This document shows positions 8,703 through 16,387 of a stretch of 18,098 nt of DNA, piece after piece (within the stretch, counting starts at the first letter, position 1; each line of letters opens with the position of its first letter). The notes below the pieces were generated by a model, which worked only from the letters and a program-made list of their open reading frames with translations, had not been told where the DNA came from and did not search any database. A program made the translations under genes and the position numbers. Source of the stretch: Bacteroidia bacterium (GTDB lineage: Bacteria; Bacteroidota; Bacteroidia; Bacteroidales; Azobacteroidaceae); the NCBI GenBank assembly GCA_026000155.1, contig BNYG01000038.1:1-18098 (forward strand), written 5' to 3'.

Positions 8703-9517
8703 AAATAAAAACGATTGAAATACACAATTACAAAGCGTTTTATGGTGATAAAAACGTAATCAATGTAGATGGCAAAAATTTGTTTATCTATGGCGAAAAC
8801 GGTAGTGGTAAAAGTTCTCTTTATTTTGCGTTGAAAGATTTTTTTCAATCGTCAATGGAAACGATTGATTTAGATGAAGTGGAAAATCTTTTTATTGACC
8901 CTGCCGACCAAGGCAAAGTTGCGGTTAAACTCACATTCAATCCTGATGAATCAGATGATGATGTTGACCAAACACTGGAATTGACTTCGGTATCAAGTCC
9001 TTATGGAAACATTAATATAAGAGATACAAACCAATTGCGTAGTTTCCTGAATTATAAACATTTACTTTCAATTCATAACATAAAGAAAGGCTGGGAAATC
9101 AACTTATTTGATTTATTGGTAAAAGGCGTATTGAAACACTTTCCAATAGCAGGATTAACCAAAACATTGGGCGAAACGTGGCAAGATATTGAAAAATTAT
9201 TAGCAAAAGATACAGATGTAAAATATAACCTTGCCACCAAAAAGAAGGATTTGCAAAAATTATTAAATCAATTTAATGCGGCATTTAATACGCTTTTCAC
9301 ACCACCAACCGCCATTTTGCCCAATCCTGATTACATATTGACCAGTACCAACAAGATATTAAAAGAGTTTGATAGAGATATAAACATAGCATTGACATTC
9401 AATAAAGTGGCTTTAAACTTAAAAAAAGATCCGCTTGCTAAAACCACCTACCTCAAAAAAGTGAATATCGAGATTGAGTATGGTGGTAAAAAATTGAGAA
9501 GCCTCATTTGTTTTTGA
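8699..9517 (+). CDS. ATPase N-terminal piece with Walker A (272 aa)
   Basis: This frame runs from ATG 8699 to TGA 9515-9517. It opens MKIKTIEIHNYKAFYGDKN, the classic first strand of RecF/SMC-type ATPases, followed by the Walker A loop GENGSGKSS. The middle part (about 130-250) is helical and lysine-rich. The last 8 residues (LRSLICF and neighbours) come from reading past the frameshift. Without the second piece it lacks signature and Walker B sequences, so it should not form an active ATP site. Confidence 0.7.
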   Translation: MKIKTIEIHNYKAFYGDKNVINVDGKNLFIYGENGSGKSSLYFALKDFFQSSMETIDLDEVENLFIDPADQGKVAVKLTFNPDESDDDVDQTLELTSVSSPYGNINIRDTNQLRSFLNYKHLLSIHNIKKGWEINLFDLLVKGVLKHFPIAGLTKTLGETWQDIEKLLAKDTDVKYNLATKKKDLQKLLNQFNAAFNTLFTPPTAILPNPDYILTSTNKILKEFDRDINIALTFNKVALNLKKDPLAKTTYLKKVNIEIEYGGKKLRSLICF

Positions 9518-10209
9518 ACGAAGCCCGATTATCTGCCATTGCTATTTCCATCTATTTGGGAATGATTAAGCGGTTGCCTCAATTAAAGAAAATGAAAATC
9601 CTGTTTCTTGATGATTTGTTTATTGGGTTAGACCTCTCAAATCGTATGCCATTGATGCAGATATTGGAACGAGAGTTTGCAGATTATCAAACCATTATCT
9701 CTACTTATGATAAGCCTTGGTACGAAGTTGCATCCTTATGTATTGACACAAATAAATGGAAACGAATTGAATTTCTTGCAAGAAAAAATGAAGAAGGCTT
9801 TGAAATACCAATAATTAATTATCCTGACAAACGAACTACATTTGCAGATAATTTGATTTTTACAGCAGAAGAATTTTATAACAAAGGAGATAACAAAGCG
9901 GCAGGTGTATATTTAAGAACAGCATTTGAATATATTTTAAAACAGTATTGTTACAAAAAAATACCTATTCAGTTTAATCCAGTAGTTTCAGAAATTGATA
10001 TTGAAGTTTTTTGGAATGCTGTTCAAAAATATAAAACAGAAAATCCCGGAAAATGTAAGTTGTCCACTCAAACAGTTACAGATATTAATTTGTATAGAAA
10101 ATTATCATTAAATCCGTTATGTCATCACACTATTGCTAAACACGAATTTTCAGAAGAAGTAAGGAAAGCGATAGATAAGATAAAACAATTGCATACGGAA
10201 TTAAAATAA
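9496..10209 (+). CDS. ATPase C-terminal piece with Walker B and helical domain
   Basis: Continuous homology-like text begins EKPHLFLNEARLSAIAISIY at 9496; NEARLSAIAI is the ABC-signature region of the family. Walker B is FLDDLFIGLD, followed by ISTYDKPW. From about 9835 a separate helical domain follows (ADNLIFTAEEFYNKGDNKAA, then LNPLCHHTIAKHEFSEEV), a layout seen in defence-associated RecF-like ATPases. No start codon precedes the signature segment; internal codons near 9508 could only make a truncated protein. Confidence 0.7.
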   Translation, partial: EKPHLFLNEARLSAIAISIYLGMIKRLPQLKKMKILFLDDLFIGLDLSNRMPLMQILEREFADYQTIISTYDKPWYEVASLCIDTNKWKRIEFLARKNEEGFEIPIINYPDKRTTFADNLIFTAEEFYNKGDNKAAGVYLRTAFEYILKQYCYKKIPIQFNPVVSEIDIEVFWNAVQKYKTENPGKCKLSTQTVTDINLYRKLSLNPLCHHTIAKHEFSEEVRKAIDKIKQLHTELK

Positions 10210-10219
10210 ATTGAATAAT

Positions 10220-10634
10220 ATGAAAAAAAGGAAACTGGTTGTCGCTTTGATTTACGATTTTGACGGAACATTATCGCCCGGCAATATGCAAGAATTTGGC
10301 TTTATTCAGGCAACAGGACTAACTAAAAAAGAATTTTGGGATAAAAATTCAGATTAATCACATGATTTATTTTGGAGATGGTGCTACCGATATTCCATGT
10401 ATGAAGCTAATTAAACAACAGGGTGGTTTTTCAATTGCTGTTTACAGACCAAAGAGTAAAAAATCCGGTGCAGAGAAATTAATTGCTGAAGATAGAGTTA
10501 ATTTTGTCTGTCCGGCAGATTATTCTGAAGGAAAAGAAATCTATAATGTTGTTACAACAACCCTTGATAAAATCAAATCAGATTTTGAATTTAATCATTT
10601 GCAAGAAAGCCACAAATCTAAAATATCGAAATAG
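10220..10634 (+). pseudogene. HAD-family phosphatase remnant with internal deletion
   Basis: The 5' part (ATG 10220 to TAA 10355-10357, 45 codons) has the HAD nucleophile motif I DFDGT (IYDFDGTLSPGN). The 3' part (10362-10634, 90 codons) resumes with IYFGDGATDIPCMKLIKQQG, the HAD motif III/IV region with GDG-xx-D. The usual middle, roughly 150 residues with the cap domain and motif II, is missing, and the two ends join out of frame around 10354-10361. The product would be inactive. It sits 10 nt after the ATPase, so it was probably the last gene of the same transcript. The junction shows no insertion sequence. Confidence 0.8.
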
Positions 10635-10637
10635 GTT

Positions 10638-10700
10638 ATGAACAACAATAAATTACAACCAACAGACAGCAGTTTTATCCTCTATCAAGACGATAAATAA
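10638..10700 (+). pseudogene. Possible RhuM-family N-terminal remnant (20 aa)
   Basis: ATG 10638 opens MNNNKLQPTDSSFILYQDDK and stops after 20 codons. From memory, SSFILYQ followed by an acidic turn resembles the start of RhuM-family 'virulence' proteins common in Bacteroidales defence and mobile regions. The text breaks off at once, so at best it is a deletion remnant. The resemblance is short and could be chance. Confidence 0.25.
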
Positions 10701-10898
10701 TCCCATTGTTGGAAAAGGCATACGAGGAAAGAATGGGTGGTAAATCACTTCGCGTTTGGTTATGGACGATTATCAATTTTTTTATTTTTGCAGCGGTAGT
10801 TATTAATCAAAAACAATGTCTTCTTGATATTTTAACGGATATTACGATAAAAGCTAATGTTTGTGGCAATTGTGTCTTTCATTATGCAAATTGTTTCG
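10701..10898. other. Gene-poor debris between the defence operon and ybaK
   Basis: No intact gene is supported. An open frame on the plus strand (10706-10948) starts only at TTG, has an odd Cys/Asn/Phe-rich composition and runs into the 3' end of ybaK. Within it, ILTDITIKANVCGNCVFHYA faintly recalls the start of AraC-type sensor domains. It lies just after a promoter-like element and an ATG (10816) that stops after three codons. The stretch reads as joined remnants of deleted genes. Confidence 0.4.
10755..10791 (+). promoter_or_regulatory. Orphan Bacteroidetes-type promoter
   Basis: TTTG at 10755-10758 and TATTTTTGC at 10783-10791 match the consensus, although the 24-nt spacer is a little long. 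The ATG at 10816 leads only to MSS-stop, so the gene it served seems lost. Chance occurrence in AT-rich DNA is possible. Confidence 0.3.
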
Positions 10899-11423
10899 TC
10901 AATTGGAGTAACTACCTCCGAAAAAGACAGGGACTAATTGAGTCATGATCAGATTTACCACTTCCGCTTTCGCCACATCTACCAAATCCTTTACCGCTAT
11001 TTTCATCTGCAAGCCTCGTTGTCCGGCACTGACGAAAATAAATTCATAAAGCAGACAGCTTTCGTGGATATAAGTCGGAAAATGCTTTTTCATTCCAATC
11101 GGAGAACAGCCACCACGGATATATCCGGTCAAGGGTAGAAGGTCTTTTTGTGGAATCAGGTCGCAGTTTTTGTTGCCGGAAACTTTGGCTGCTAATTTCA
11201 GGTCAAGTTCGTCTGCGCCCGGAATCACACAGACGAAATAACCACTTTTATCGCCTTTCAATATCAGCGTTTTAAATACTTGTTCTATCGGCTCATTCAA
11301 GGCTGCTGCCACGTGGGGCGCACTCAAATCATTCTCATCAAACTCGTAAGGAATGAGTTCGTAGGCAATTTTCGCCTGATCCAATAGTCGGGCTGCATTT
11401 GTTTTGTTTATTTTCATTCCCAT
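10899..11423 (-). CDS. ybaK: YbaK/EbsC-family Cys-tRNA(Pro) deacylase
   Basis: A 174-aa cytoplasmic protein of the YbaK/ProX editing superfamily. The family hydrolyses Cys mischarged on tRNA(Pro) by prolyl-tRNA synthetase. Family features are clear: KTNAARLLD at the start, VFKTLILKG with K51 as the equivalent of the essential YbaK lysine, then GYIRGGCSPIG (about 101-111), and a C-terminal strand. It is slightly longer than the usual 155-160 residues; the C-terminal VPVFFGGSYSN may be an extension caused by loss of the original stop next to the debris region. The start may be ATG 11423 or the second ATG two codons later (MKINKTN), which fits the family better. A strong promoter lies upstream, so it is its own unit, convergent with the defence operon. 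Confidence 0.9.
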   Translation of the reverse strand: MGMKINKTNAARLLDQAKIAYELIPYEFDENDLSAPHVAAALNEPIEQVFKTLILKGDKSGYFVCVIPGADELDLKLAAKVSGNKNCDLIPQKDLLPLTGYIRGGCSPIGMKKHFPTYIHESCLLYEFIFVSAGQRGLQMKIAVKDLVDVAKAEVVNLIMTQLVPVFFGGSYSN

Positions 11424-11447
11424 ATTCTTTCAGAAAATCCTCCAACA

Positions 11448-11478
11448 CAAAGTTAGAATTCTATTTTGGATTGGCAAA
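11448..11478 (-). promoter_or_regulatory. Bacteroidetes promoter of ybaK
   Basis: On the minus strand TTTG (11478-11475) is followed after exactly 19 nt by TAACTTTG (11455-11448). The predicted start is about 18 nt before the ATG at 11423. A GGAGGA stretch lies between, 14 nt from that ATG. Confidence 0.6.
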
Positions 11479-11568
11479 ATCATTTTGTATTTTTTCAAGG
11501 TAAACGCACGAAAATTAAGTGCACAATAGTTGTTTTAAATAATTCATATCATAAGCGGCTTTGAGCCT

Positions 11569-12804
11569 TTATTCCCGAACTATTTCATCCATATTTGCAT
11601 ATTTCCCGATTATCACTCCCTCTTTATCCACAAGAAAAATGGCAGGTGTGCCGATGATGCCGTAATTCTTAAAATTCTCTCCGTCAAAACCTTTGAAATC
11701 GCAATATTTGTCTGCCCACGGGAAAAGGTCGGCATTCCGGCGAAATGTGTCTTCATCTCTGTCCGCAGCGATGGAAATCACTTCGACGCCTTTTTCTTTC
11801 AGCACCGGATAATTGCCGCGCAGTTGTATCAATACGTTTTCGCAGTTGTTACAGCCCGATTCGTAAAAAATAATCAAACTGCTTACCGGACGAATATGCT
11901 TGTTTGTAAGTATCAGCATCGGAGCGGGACGGCCTCGAGAAACCAAATCCTCAACACCCAGATCTGCAAGTAGATTTTCTTTGCCGTATTTGTTGTAAAG
12001 CAAAATCAGTTTGTGCAACAATTCTTCTTTTATCTGTTTGTTGCCTGCACGGGCAAGCAGTTTGCGGCTGTCGGCAACAAGCAGCGAGTCGTTTCCGGAC
12101 ACCGAAGCAATGTACTTGTTGATGACATCGTTCCAAAAACCACTGTAATAGAGTTGCACAAAATCCATTTTTGTCAGTACAAAATTGCGGCATTCCATTT
12201 CTATTTCCTTTTCCGTGAGATTCAAGCGACTACCTGTATGGGTCAGGTAGTCGCTGAACTCGCGAATGCGAGCGGCATACAAAGGGCTTTGCCTTATTCC
12301 GGTTTGGATTTCGGCAAACTGCTCTTCCAAACGTTGTTTTTCAACATCAATGAAACGGTAAACCGCATCTTGCGCCCGATATTGTTGCAAAACGGACTGA
12401 CAGGCAATCGCTTTGTTGATAACATTCGCTTGCTGCAAGTATTGTCCATACATAAACTCGTTTTCGGGCGTGTTGATATACACAATGTTATCATCGTTCG
12501 GATGGGCTTCGGTGCAATGGATTATGAAGTTTTTTTCTTTGTTCAATACAATTTCCAGCCCGCCGCCATCCGGCAACGACCAGCGCGCTATCCCTACAAA
12601 GTCCTTGTGAGCCAAAGGAAGGACAAAGGTCGATTTCCCGTATTTATCCAACGAACCATAGTAAACCGTATCCTGTTTGTCGCCTTTCGGCAAATAGACA
12701 ACATATTTTTGCCCTGCAAAATGCGGAAAATCAAAGTTTACCGTTTGCGATTGCAAATAGCCGCAAATAACTGAAAATACAATTAAAACCGATAAATTTT
12801 TCAT
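11569..12804 (-). CDS. Secreted thioredoxin-fold protein (TlpA/DUF5106-like)
   Basis: A 411-aa exported protein. The start chosen is ATG 12804 (MKNLSVLIVFSVICGYLQSQ), which overlaps the upstream stop as ATGA and gives a clean signal peptide; a start four codons earlier would bury it. Residues about 20-290 are a helical/beta N-terminal domain typical of Bacteroidales periplasmic thioredoxins of the DUF5106 kind. Residues about 295-411 are a thioredoxin fold with the redox motif C318-N-N-C321 (FYESGCNNCENV) and the cis-proline loop G385-T-P387 (IIGTPAIFLVD). It should act in the periplasm as a disulfide oxidoreductase, reductant or isomerase not known. Coupling to a cysteine-rich surface protein suggests that protein as substrate; this is inference. 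Confidence 0.85.
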   Translation of the reverse strand: MKNLSVLIVFSVICGYLQSQTVNFDFPHFAGQKYVVYLPKGDKQDTVYYGSLDKYGKSTFVLPLAHKDFVGIARWSLPDGGGLEIVLNKEKNFIIHCTEAHPNDDNIVYINTPENEFMYGQYLQQANVINKAIACQSVLQQYRAQDAVYRFIDVEKQRLEEQFAEIQTGIRQSPLYAARIREFSDYLTHTGSRLNLTEKEIEMECRNFVLTKMDFVQLYYSGFWNDVINKYIASVSGNDSLLVADSRKLLARAGNKQIKEELLHKLILLYNKYGKENLLADLGVEDLVSRGRPAPMLILTNKHIRPVSSLIIFYESGCNNCENVLIQLRGNYPVLKEKGVEVISIAADRDEDTFRRNADLFPWADKYCDFKGFDGENFKNYGIIGTPAIFLVDKEGVIIGKYANMDEIVRE

Positions 12805-15800
12805 TCTGCGATACAACGCACAGTAAATCCGTACGACTTATTGTAGGTGCCCATTGAATTGATGTTACTGTAAGCCGTCATGACGTATCCGCGAGACTCA
12901 GCGTTGGTCGTACTACTCCAGTAAAAGCCGTGGCTGCCGCGGTTGTTCAGCAGGCCATTGTCGTTCCTGCGGTAACCGGCAGCAGGCAGAAACAGCCCGT
13001 CGCCAATCTGTACACCTGATGTCCAGTTCGTTGTGCTGTTGGCCCATGTACCTATGAACGACCATGGGTTATAGTTTGTATTGTTCACGCCTTCCCATTC
13101 CGCTCGTGTCGGCACGCGGTAACCGGCAGGACAGGGATTGGCGAGGGTCATATCCCAATCTACCCATGTGGATGGAGGGGTGCCGCCCTTGATCGACCAT
13201 CCGCTTATTGCAGCGGCTGTGGCGATATTTTCAGCCGCAGTCAAAGCCACCTGTCCGGTACCCCATTTGTACATTGCGCCGTGAAGCGCTTGGGCAGGCG
13301 TAAACGGGTCGGCGCTCTCGTCCGCTCCCAGGTTGTGGCACATGAATATTTTCCATTCGGTCGCGGATATCTTTGCCCCGCAACACATACAGTCCTGTAT
13401 GTTTGCCGTCAAAGCCTGCTTCACGTCTTTCGCGCCATCGTTGTAAATAATATTGATTACCACTTTAGCGGCTGAGGCTTTCGTGCGCCCCACTATCAAA
13501 GGCGTGGATGTGGATAAATTCAAGGTCGTCTTGTAATACACGGGAATCGTCACACTGCTGCCGTTGGTCAACCTGCCGGCTTGCAAGGTGCCTGAAAGCG
13601 GAGTCTGTGCGGCGTCCACGCAGCCTTCATCGTCCTGTATCACGTAGCGGACGTTTTGCACCGTTCCGCTTGCCGCAGCCTTGAAGGTATAGTTTTGAAC
13701 ACCCATCGTTGCAAAATGGGCTTTCATGCTTGCACGGGCGGCAAGCGAGCCGCAACTGTTGGCGTTGTCGTTGCTCTCGGCAATGTCGAAACACGACTTG
13801 CCGCTCAGTGTGCCGTTGCCGATAGCAGTAATATTGTTGGGATTGAGTGATACATTCACCGTAAAAATATCGGATTGAGCAAGAGGAGCATTTCCACACA
13901 ATGCCCTGACTTCACAATAAAAGTAGTAGGTTGTTCCGGCAACTAATGCGGTTTGCCCGGTAAGCGAAGATGTGCCCGATCCCAAGTTTGCTGCGCCGGC
14001 AGTACTTTTCGACGTATTTCGATACCATATATAAGCAACCGGTTGTCCGTTTGTGTTTGCCGTAATGCTGAGCGTCGGGTTTGTGCCTGCCGGCACGGTA
14101 ATCTCTTTGGAAGCGGGACTGTAAGCTACCACAGCGGGTGTAGAGCAGGGCGACGAAGCAGTAACCGTCAAGGAAGCCGGCTTGGGCATGGCATCGCCGC
14201 AGGCATTGCTTGCCGACACATTGATGACAACCGCGCCGTCCGTAGAACCAAATTTGATGGACGCCGTATTGCCGCTTGCGTATTCCACCTGAGCATCGCC
14301 GGAGGCTATCGACCACTGGTAACTGCTGTTCACGTCGTTGGTCATCGTAGCCGTGTAGGTTTCCGACGTGCCGGTATAGGGAGTTGCATTACCTGTAATA
14401 GAAAGGTTCTGCGCAAAACCTGTCGAGTTATTCACGGTAAAGGTAGCGCTCACGTCCGATATACAGCCTGCCGCATTCAAGGCATATACCGTGTAATCGC
14501 CCAAGGCGCTTACGACATGCGAATCCGTAGTTTCGCCGGGAAGCAAAACGCCGTCCTTATACCATTTGTAGGAATCGGCGCCCGCACTCACAGCCGTCAG
14601 CTGCGTGTTACTTCCGCACTGCACCGCACCTGTGTTGGACGTAACTATCGGTTTGGCAGGCGGGTTGCTTGTCGAAATGCTGAATTGGGCGTATTGCGCC
14701 TGCGTACAGGCATTTGCCTTGGAAGCTACACATTGCAAAATGGGGTAATCCTGCACGGCAATAACCGTTGTGCTGAGCGTAGCGCCTGTGCCGAGCGTAA
14801 GACCATTTTGGGCGTCGCCCGCATACCAGGTATAGGTAACACCGGCTTCCGGATTCTGCACTTCGAGCAAGAGCGAGCCGCCGGCGCAAAGATTGATGTT
14901 GTTGCCTGAAGGGGTAACGCCATTCACCTTAAAATTGAAGGGGGTAATACCGGTTTGTCCGGCGTTGGGGTCAAGCTGTACGGTTATACTGTTGGATTTT
15001 GGGCTTGAACAGGAGCCATCTTCCACTACGGCAAACCAGGTGCCGATTTCCGCATCAATGGATGAGCCGGTGAGGGCTGTTCTTACACCGTTTTTATACC
15101 AATGTATGAAGCCACTGGTAGCAAGGGAGGAAAAAAGCGGTATCGTGCTGCCTGTAGCGCAAACGTATCCGTTGTTTATACCTGCAATAACCGACACGGA
15201 CGCAGGCCCGGCGCCGCTTCCGGAAAGCATGACGTTGATGCTTTTGGAGACAGGGCAACCGATTTTATCGCCATAAACAGTGTAAGTACCGCCTTGGGTG
15301 GCGATGTATTCAGTGCCGCGTCCGACTTCCCGTCCGTTGAGCGTCCAAATGAAGGTGCCTGTTGAAGGCCTGCCTTGCAGATAGAGATAGGCGGCGCCTG
15401 TTCCACAAAGGGAACTACCGTTTTCGCTCTGAATGTCGGGTACGAAAGGCGTTGTTCCGCAATCACTGTCATCGCCGTTTTGCGAAAAAAGAAATTCCTT
15501 GTATTCCTGCGTACAATTGTTGGTAATGCGCAAAATAGCGTTGCGTGATGTTGCGGCAGGGTTTTCGTCCATCGACACGCGAAATGCGCCTGTGCTTTTA
15601 TTCACTACCTGCACATGTAAAAAATCGGTACCGGTCATCACCGCAAAGGTATAAGCCGGTGTTTCGGTTGTACAGTTCGGATCGTCCGAAGGTACGAAAG
15701 GCCCTCTGTCTTCTCCCTCGGACGGAAAAGGCGACCCGTTGGGAGGATTAGGGCTGAAAGTAATGTGTGCCTGCCCTTTGCAGAGCGATACCCACTTAAC

Positions 15801-16076
15801 ACTGCTCCAATATTCTACACACTCGTTAGTAGTATTGTAGATGACAAGCCCTTTGGCAAACTCGCTGGATTTGAAACCGGCATCGGTAATAGCGTCACGC
15901 TGCGGTGTCGTTAGTTGTGGAAGCCGAAATCCCATACTTCCATTACTTATTAATTCCAGGACGGAGTAACTTTGAGGTTCTTGGTGTGCACCGATAACTA
16001 CCTGCGCCTGTATGGAAGCACAGGTAAACATTACAGCCACGAAAGCTGCTAATAGATTTTTTTTGAGATCCTTCAT
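12801..16076 (-). CDS. Large secreted surface protein with Ig-like repeats and a C-terminal FISUMP domain
   Basis: A 1091-aa exported protein. Residues 1-24 are a signal peptide (MKDLKKNLLAAFVAVMFTCASIQA) before QVVIGA. Residues about 25-80 show the Bacteroidales surface-protein opening, SVLELISNGSMGFRLPQL. From about 130 to 830 are repeated Ig/PKD-like modules, each with a Cys pair and a WYKDG- or YIWYRN-type strand. From C896 (CMCCGAK) to the end lies the FISUMP domain, with SATEWKIFMCHNLGAD, GYRVPTRAEW (985-994), LPAAGYRRNDNG, YWSS and the final GFTVRC. About 30 cysteines suggest many disulfides. No Por-type sorting domain or LPXTG is seen. A likely adhesin or cell-surface binding protein. 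Its base composition is clearly GC-richer than the defence operon. It has its own promoter and is coupled to the thioredoxin gene. Confidence 0.88.
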   Translation of the reverse strand: MKDLKKNLLAAFVAVMFTCASIQAQVVIGAHQEPQSYSVLELISNGSMGFRLPQLTTPQRDAITDAGFKSSEFAKGLVIYNTTNECVEYWSSVKWVSLCKGQAHITFSPNPPNGSPFPSEGEDRGPFVPSDDPNCTTETPAYTFAVMTGTDFLHVQVVNKSTGAFRVSMDENPAATSRNAILRITNNCTQEYKEFLFSQNGDDSDCGTTPFVPDIQSENGSSLCGTGAAYLYLQGRPSTGTFIWTLNGREVGRGTEYIATQGGTYTVYGDKIGCPVSKSINVMLSGSGAGPASVSVIAGINNGYVCATGSTIPLFSSLATSGFIHWYKNGVRTALTGSSIDAEIGTWFAVVEDGSCSSPKSNSITVQLDPNAGQTGITPFNFKVNGVTPSGNNINLCAGGSLLLEVQNPEAGVTYTWYAGDAQNGLTLGTGATLSTTVIAVQDYPILQCVASKANACTQAQYAQFSISTSNPPAKPIVTSNTGAVQCGSNTQLTAVSAGADSYKWYKDGVLLPGETTDSHVVSALGDYTVYALNAAGCISDVSATFTVNNSTGFAQNLSITGNATPYTGTSETYTATMTNDVNSSYQWSIASGDAQVEYASGNTASIKFGSTDGAVVINVSASNACGDAMPKPASLTVTASSPCSTPAVVAYSPASKEITVPAGTNPTLSITANTNGQPVAYIWYRNTSKSTAGAANLGSGTSSLTGQTALVAGTTYYFYCEVRALCGNAPLAQSDIFTVNVSLNPNNITAIGNGTLSGKSCFDIAESNDNANSCGSLAARASMKAHFATMGVQNYTFKAAASGTVQNVRYVIQDDEGCVDAAQTPLSGTLQAGRLTNGSSVTIPVYYKTTLNLSTSTPLIVGRTKASAAKVVINIIYNDGAKDVKQALTANIQDCMCCGAKISATEWKIFMCHNLGADESADPFTPAQALHGAMYKWGTGQVALTAAENIATAAAISGWSIKGGTPPSTWVDWDMTLANPCPAGYRVPTRAEWEGVNNTNYNPWSFIGTWANSTTNWTSGVQIGDGLFLPAAGYRRNDNGLLNNRGSHGFYWSSTTNAESRGYVMTAYSNINSMGTYNKSYGFTVRCIAE

Positions 16077-16112
16077 TTGAGTATAATTTTCAATTAAATA
16101 TTTTTTCGATGG

Positions 16113-16121
16113 GCAAAAGTA
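16113..16121 (-). promoter_or_regulatory. -7 element for the surface-protein operon
   Basis: The minus strand reads TACTTTTGC, an exact TAnnTTTGC match, about 37 nt before ATG 16076. The -33 region is only a T-run (16138-16141), a poor match, which would suit an activator-dependent promoter. Confidence 0.5.
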
Positions 16122-16186
16122 GTATGTTCTCTATCGAAAAACTGTGATAATTCTGATAAATTGTTTTTTTTATATAGTGACCCATC

Positions 16187-16213
16187 TTGTCTCCCAAATG
16201 GTTTCTGAGACAA
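16187..16213. promoter_or_regulatory. Inverted repeat, candidate operator
   Basis: TTGTCTC (16187-16193) and GAGACAA (16207-16213) form perfect 7-bp arms 13 nt apart. The site lies 66 nt upstream of the leftward -7 element and about 140 nt upstream of the regulator promoter, a position fit for a shared operator. It could also be the stem of an RNA hairpin, but there is no known transcript here. Confidence 0.4.
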
Positions 16214-16265
16214 AATCTATCGTTATTTGACACGAATATTCAGCAAGTATCAAAAAAATATAAAT

Positions 16266-16304
16266 ATTGTCAACAATGTAATTTTTAGTACTCTTTTTTA
16301 GAGT
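16266..16304. repeat. Two short palindromes in the divergent regulatory region
   Basis: ATTGT-CA-ACAAT (16266-16277) and ACTCT-TTTTT-AGAGT (16290-16304) lie close together about 50 nt upstream of the regulator's promoter. They are short, and in AT-rich DNA may be chance, but they sit where an autoregulator would bind. Confidence 0.3.
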
Positions 16305-16354
16305 GAAACAGGGATATTAACTCAATATATGCCATATCTATACTTGCGATTTAT

Positions 16355-16387
16355 CTTGTCGGAATTAGAGAAAATGACTAAATTTGC
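16355..16387 (+). promoter_or_regulatory. Bacteroidetes promoter of the regulator gene
   Basis: CTTG at 16355-16358, a 20-nt spacer, then TAAATTTGC at 16379-16387. The predicted start, near 16394, lies downstream of the GTG at 16391, so the true start must be ATG 16424. Confidence 0.55.

Larger units (their letters stand above)
8699..10209 (+). pseudogene. RecF/SMC-like AAA ATPase, one frameshift
   Basis: A gene of about 503 codons, with ATG 8699 overlapping the MTase stop (ATGA), so translation is coupled. It is broken at the A6 run 9488-9493; a seventh A would give GGKKIEKPHLFLNEARLS and restore one frame from 8699 to 10209. The N-terminus has Walker A GENGSGKSS near residue 33. The second half has Walker B FLDDLFIGLD followed by a D-loop-like segment and an H-loop-like ISTYDKPW. 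A short centre replaces the long coiled coil of true SMC proteins. Such RecF-like ATPases are frequent partners in defence operons, often acting as DNA-end or invader sensors; the role here is inferred. A helical C-terminal extension follows. Confidence 0.85.

Noticed and set aside
10706..10948. An 80-codon frame as a real gene
   Set aside because: It starts only at TTG, overlaps the end of ybaK, and its text looks like joined fragments.
12013..12774. A 253-codon plus-strand frame opposite the thioredoxin gene
   Set aside because: The minus strand has a signal peptide, CNNC motif and cis-Pro loop; the plus frame has none and lacks a promoter.
13953..14909. A 318-codon plus-strand frame opposite the surface-protein gene
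   Set aside because: Its product is Arg/Cys/His-rich low-quality text with no domain, while the minus-strand frame is a clear secreted protein with recognised modules. It is a shadow frame of GC-richer DNA.
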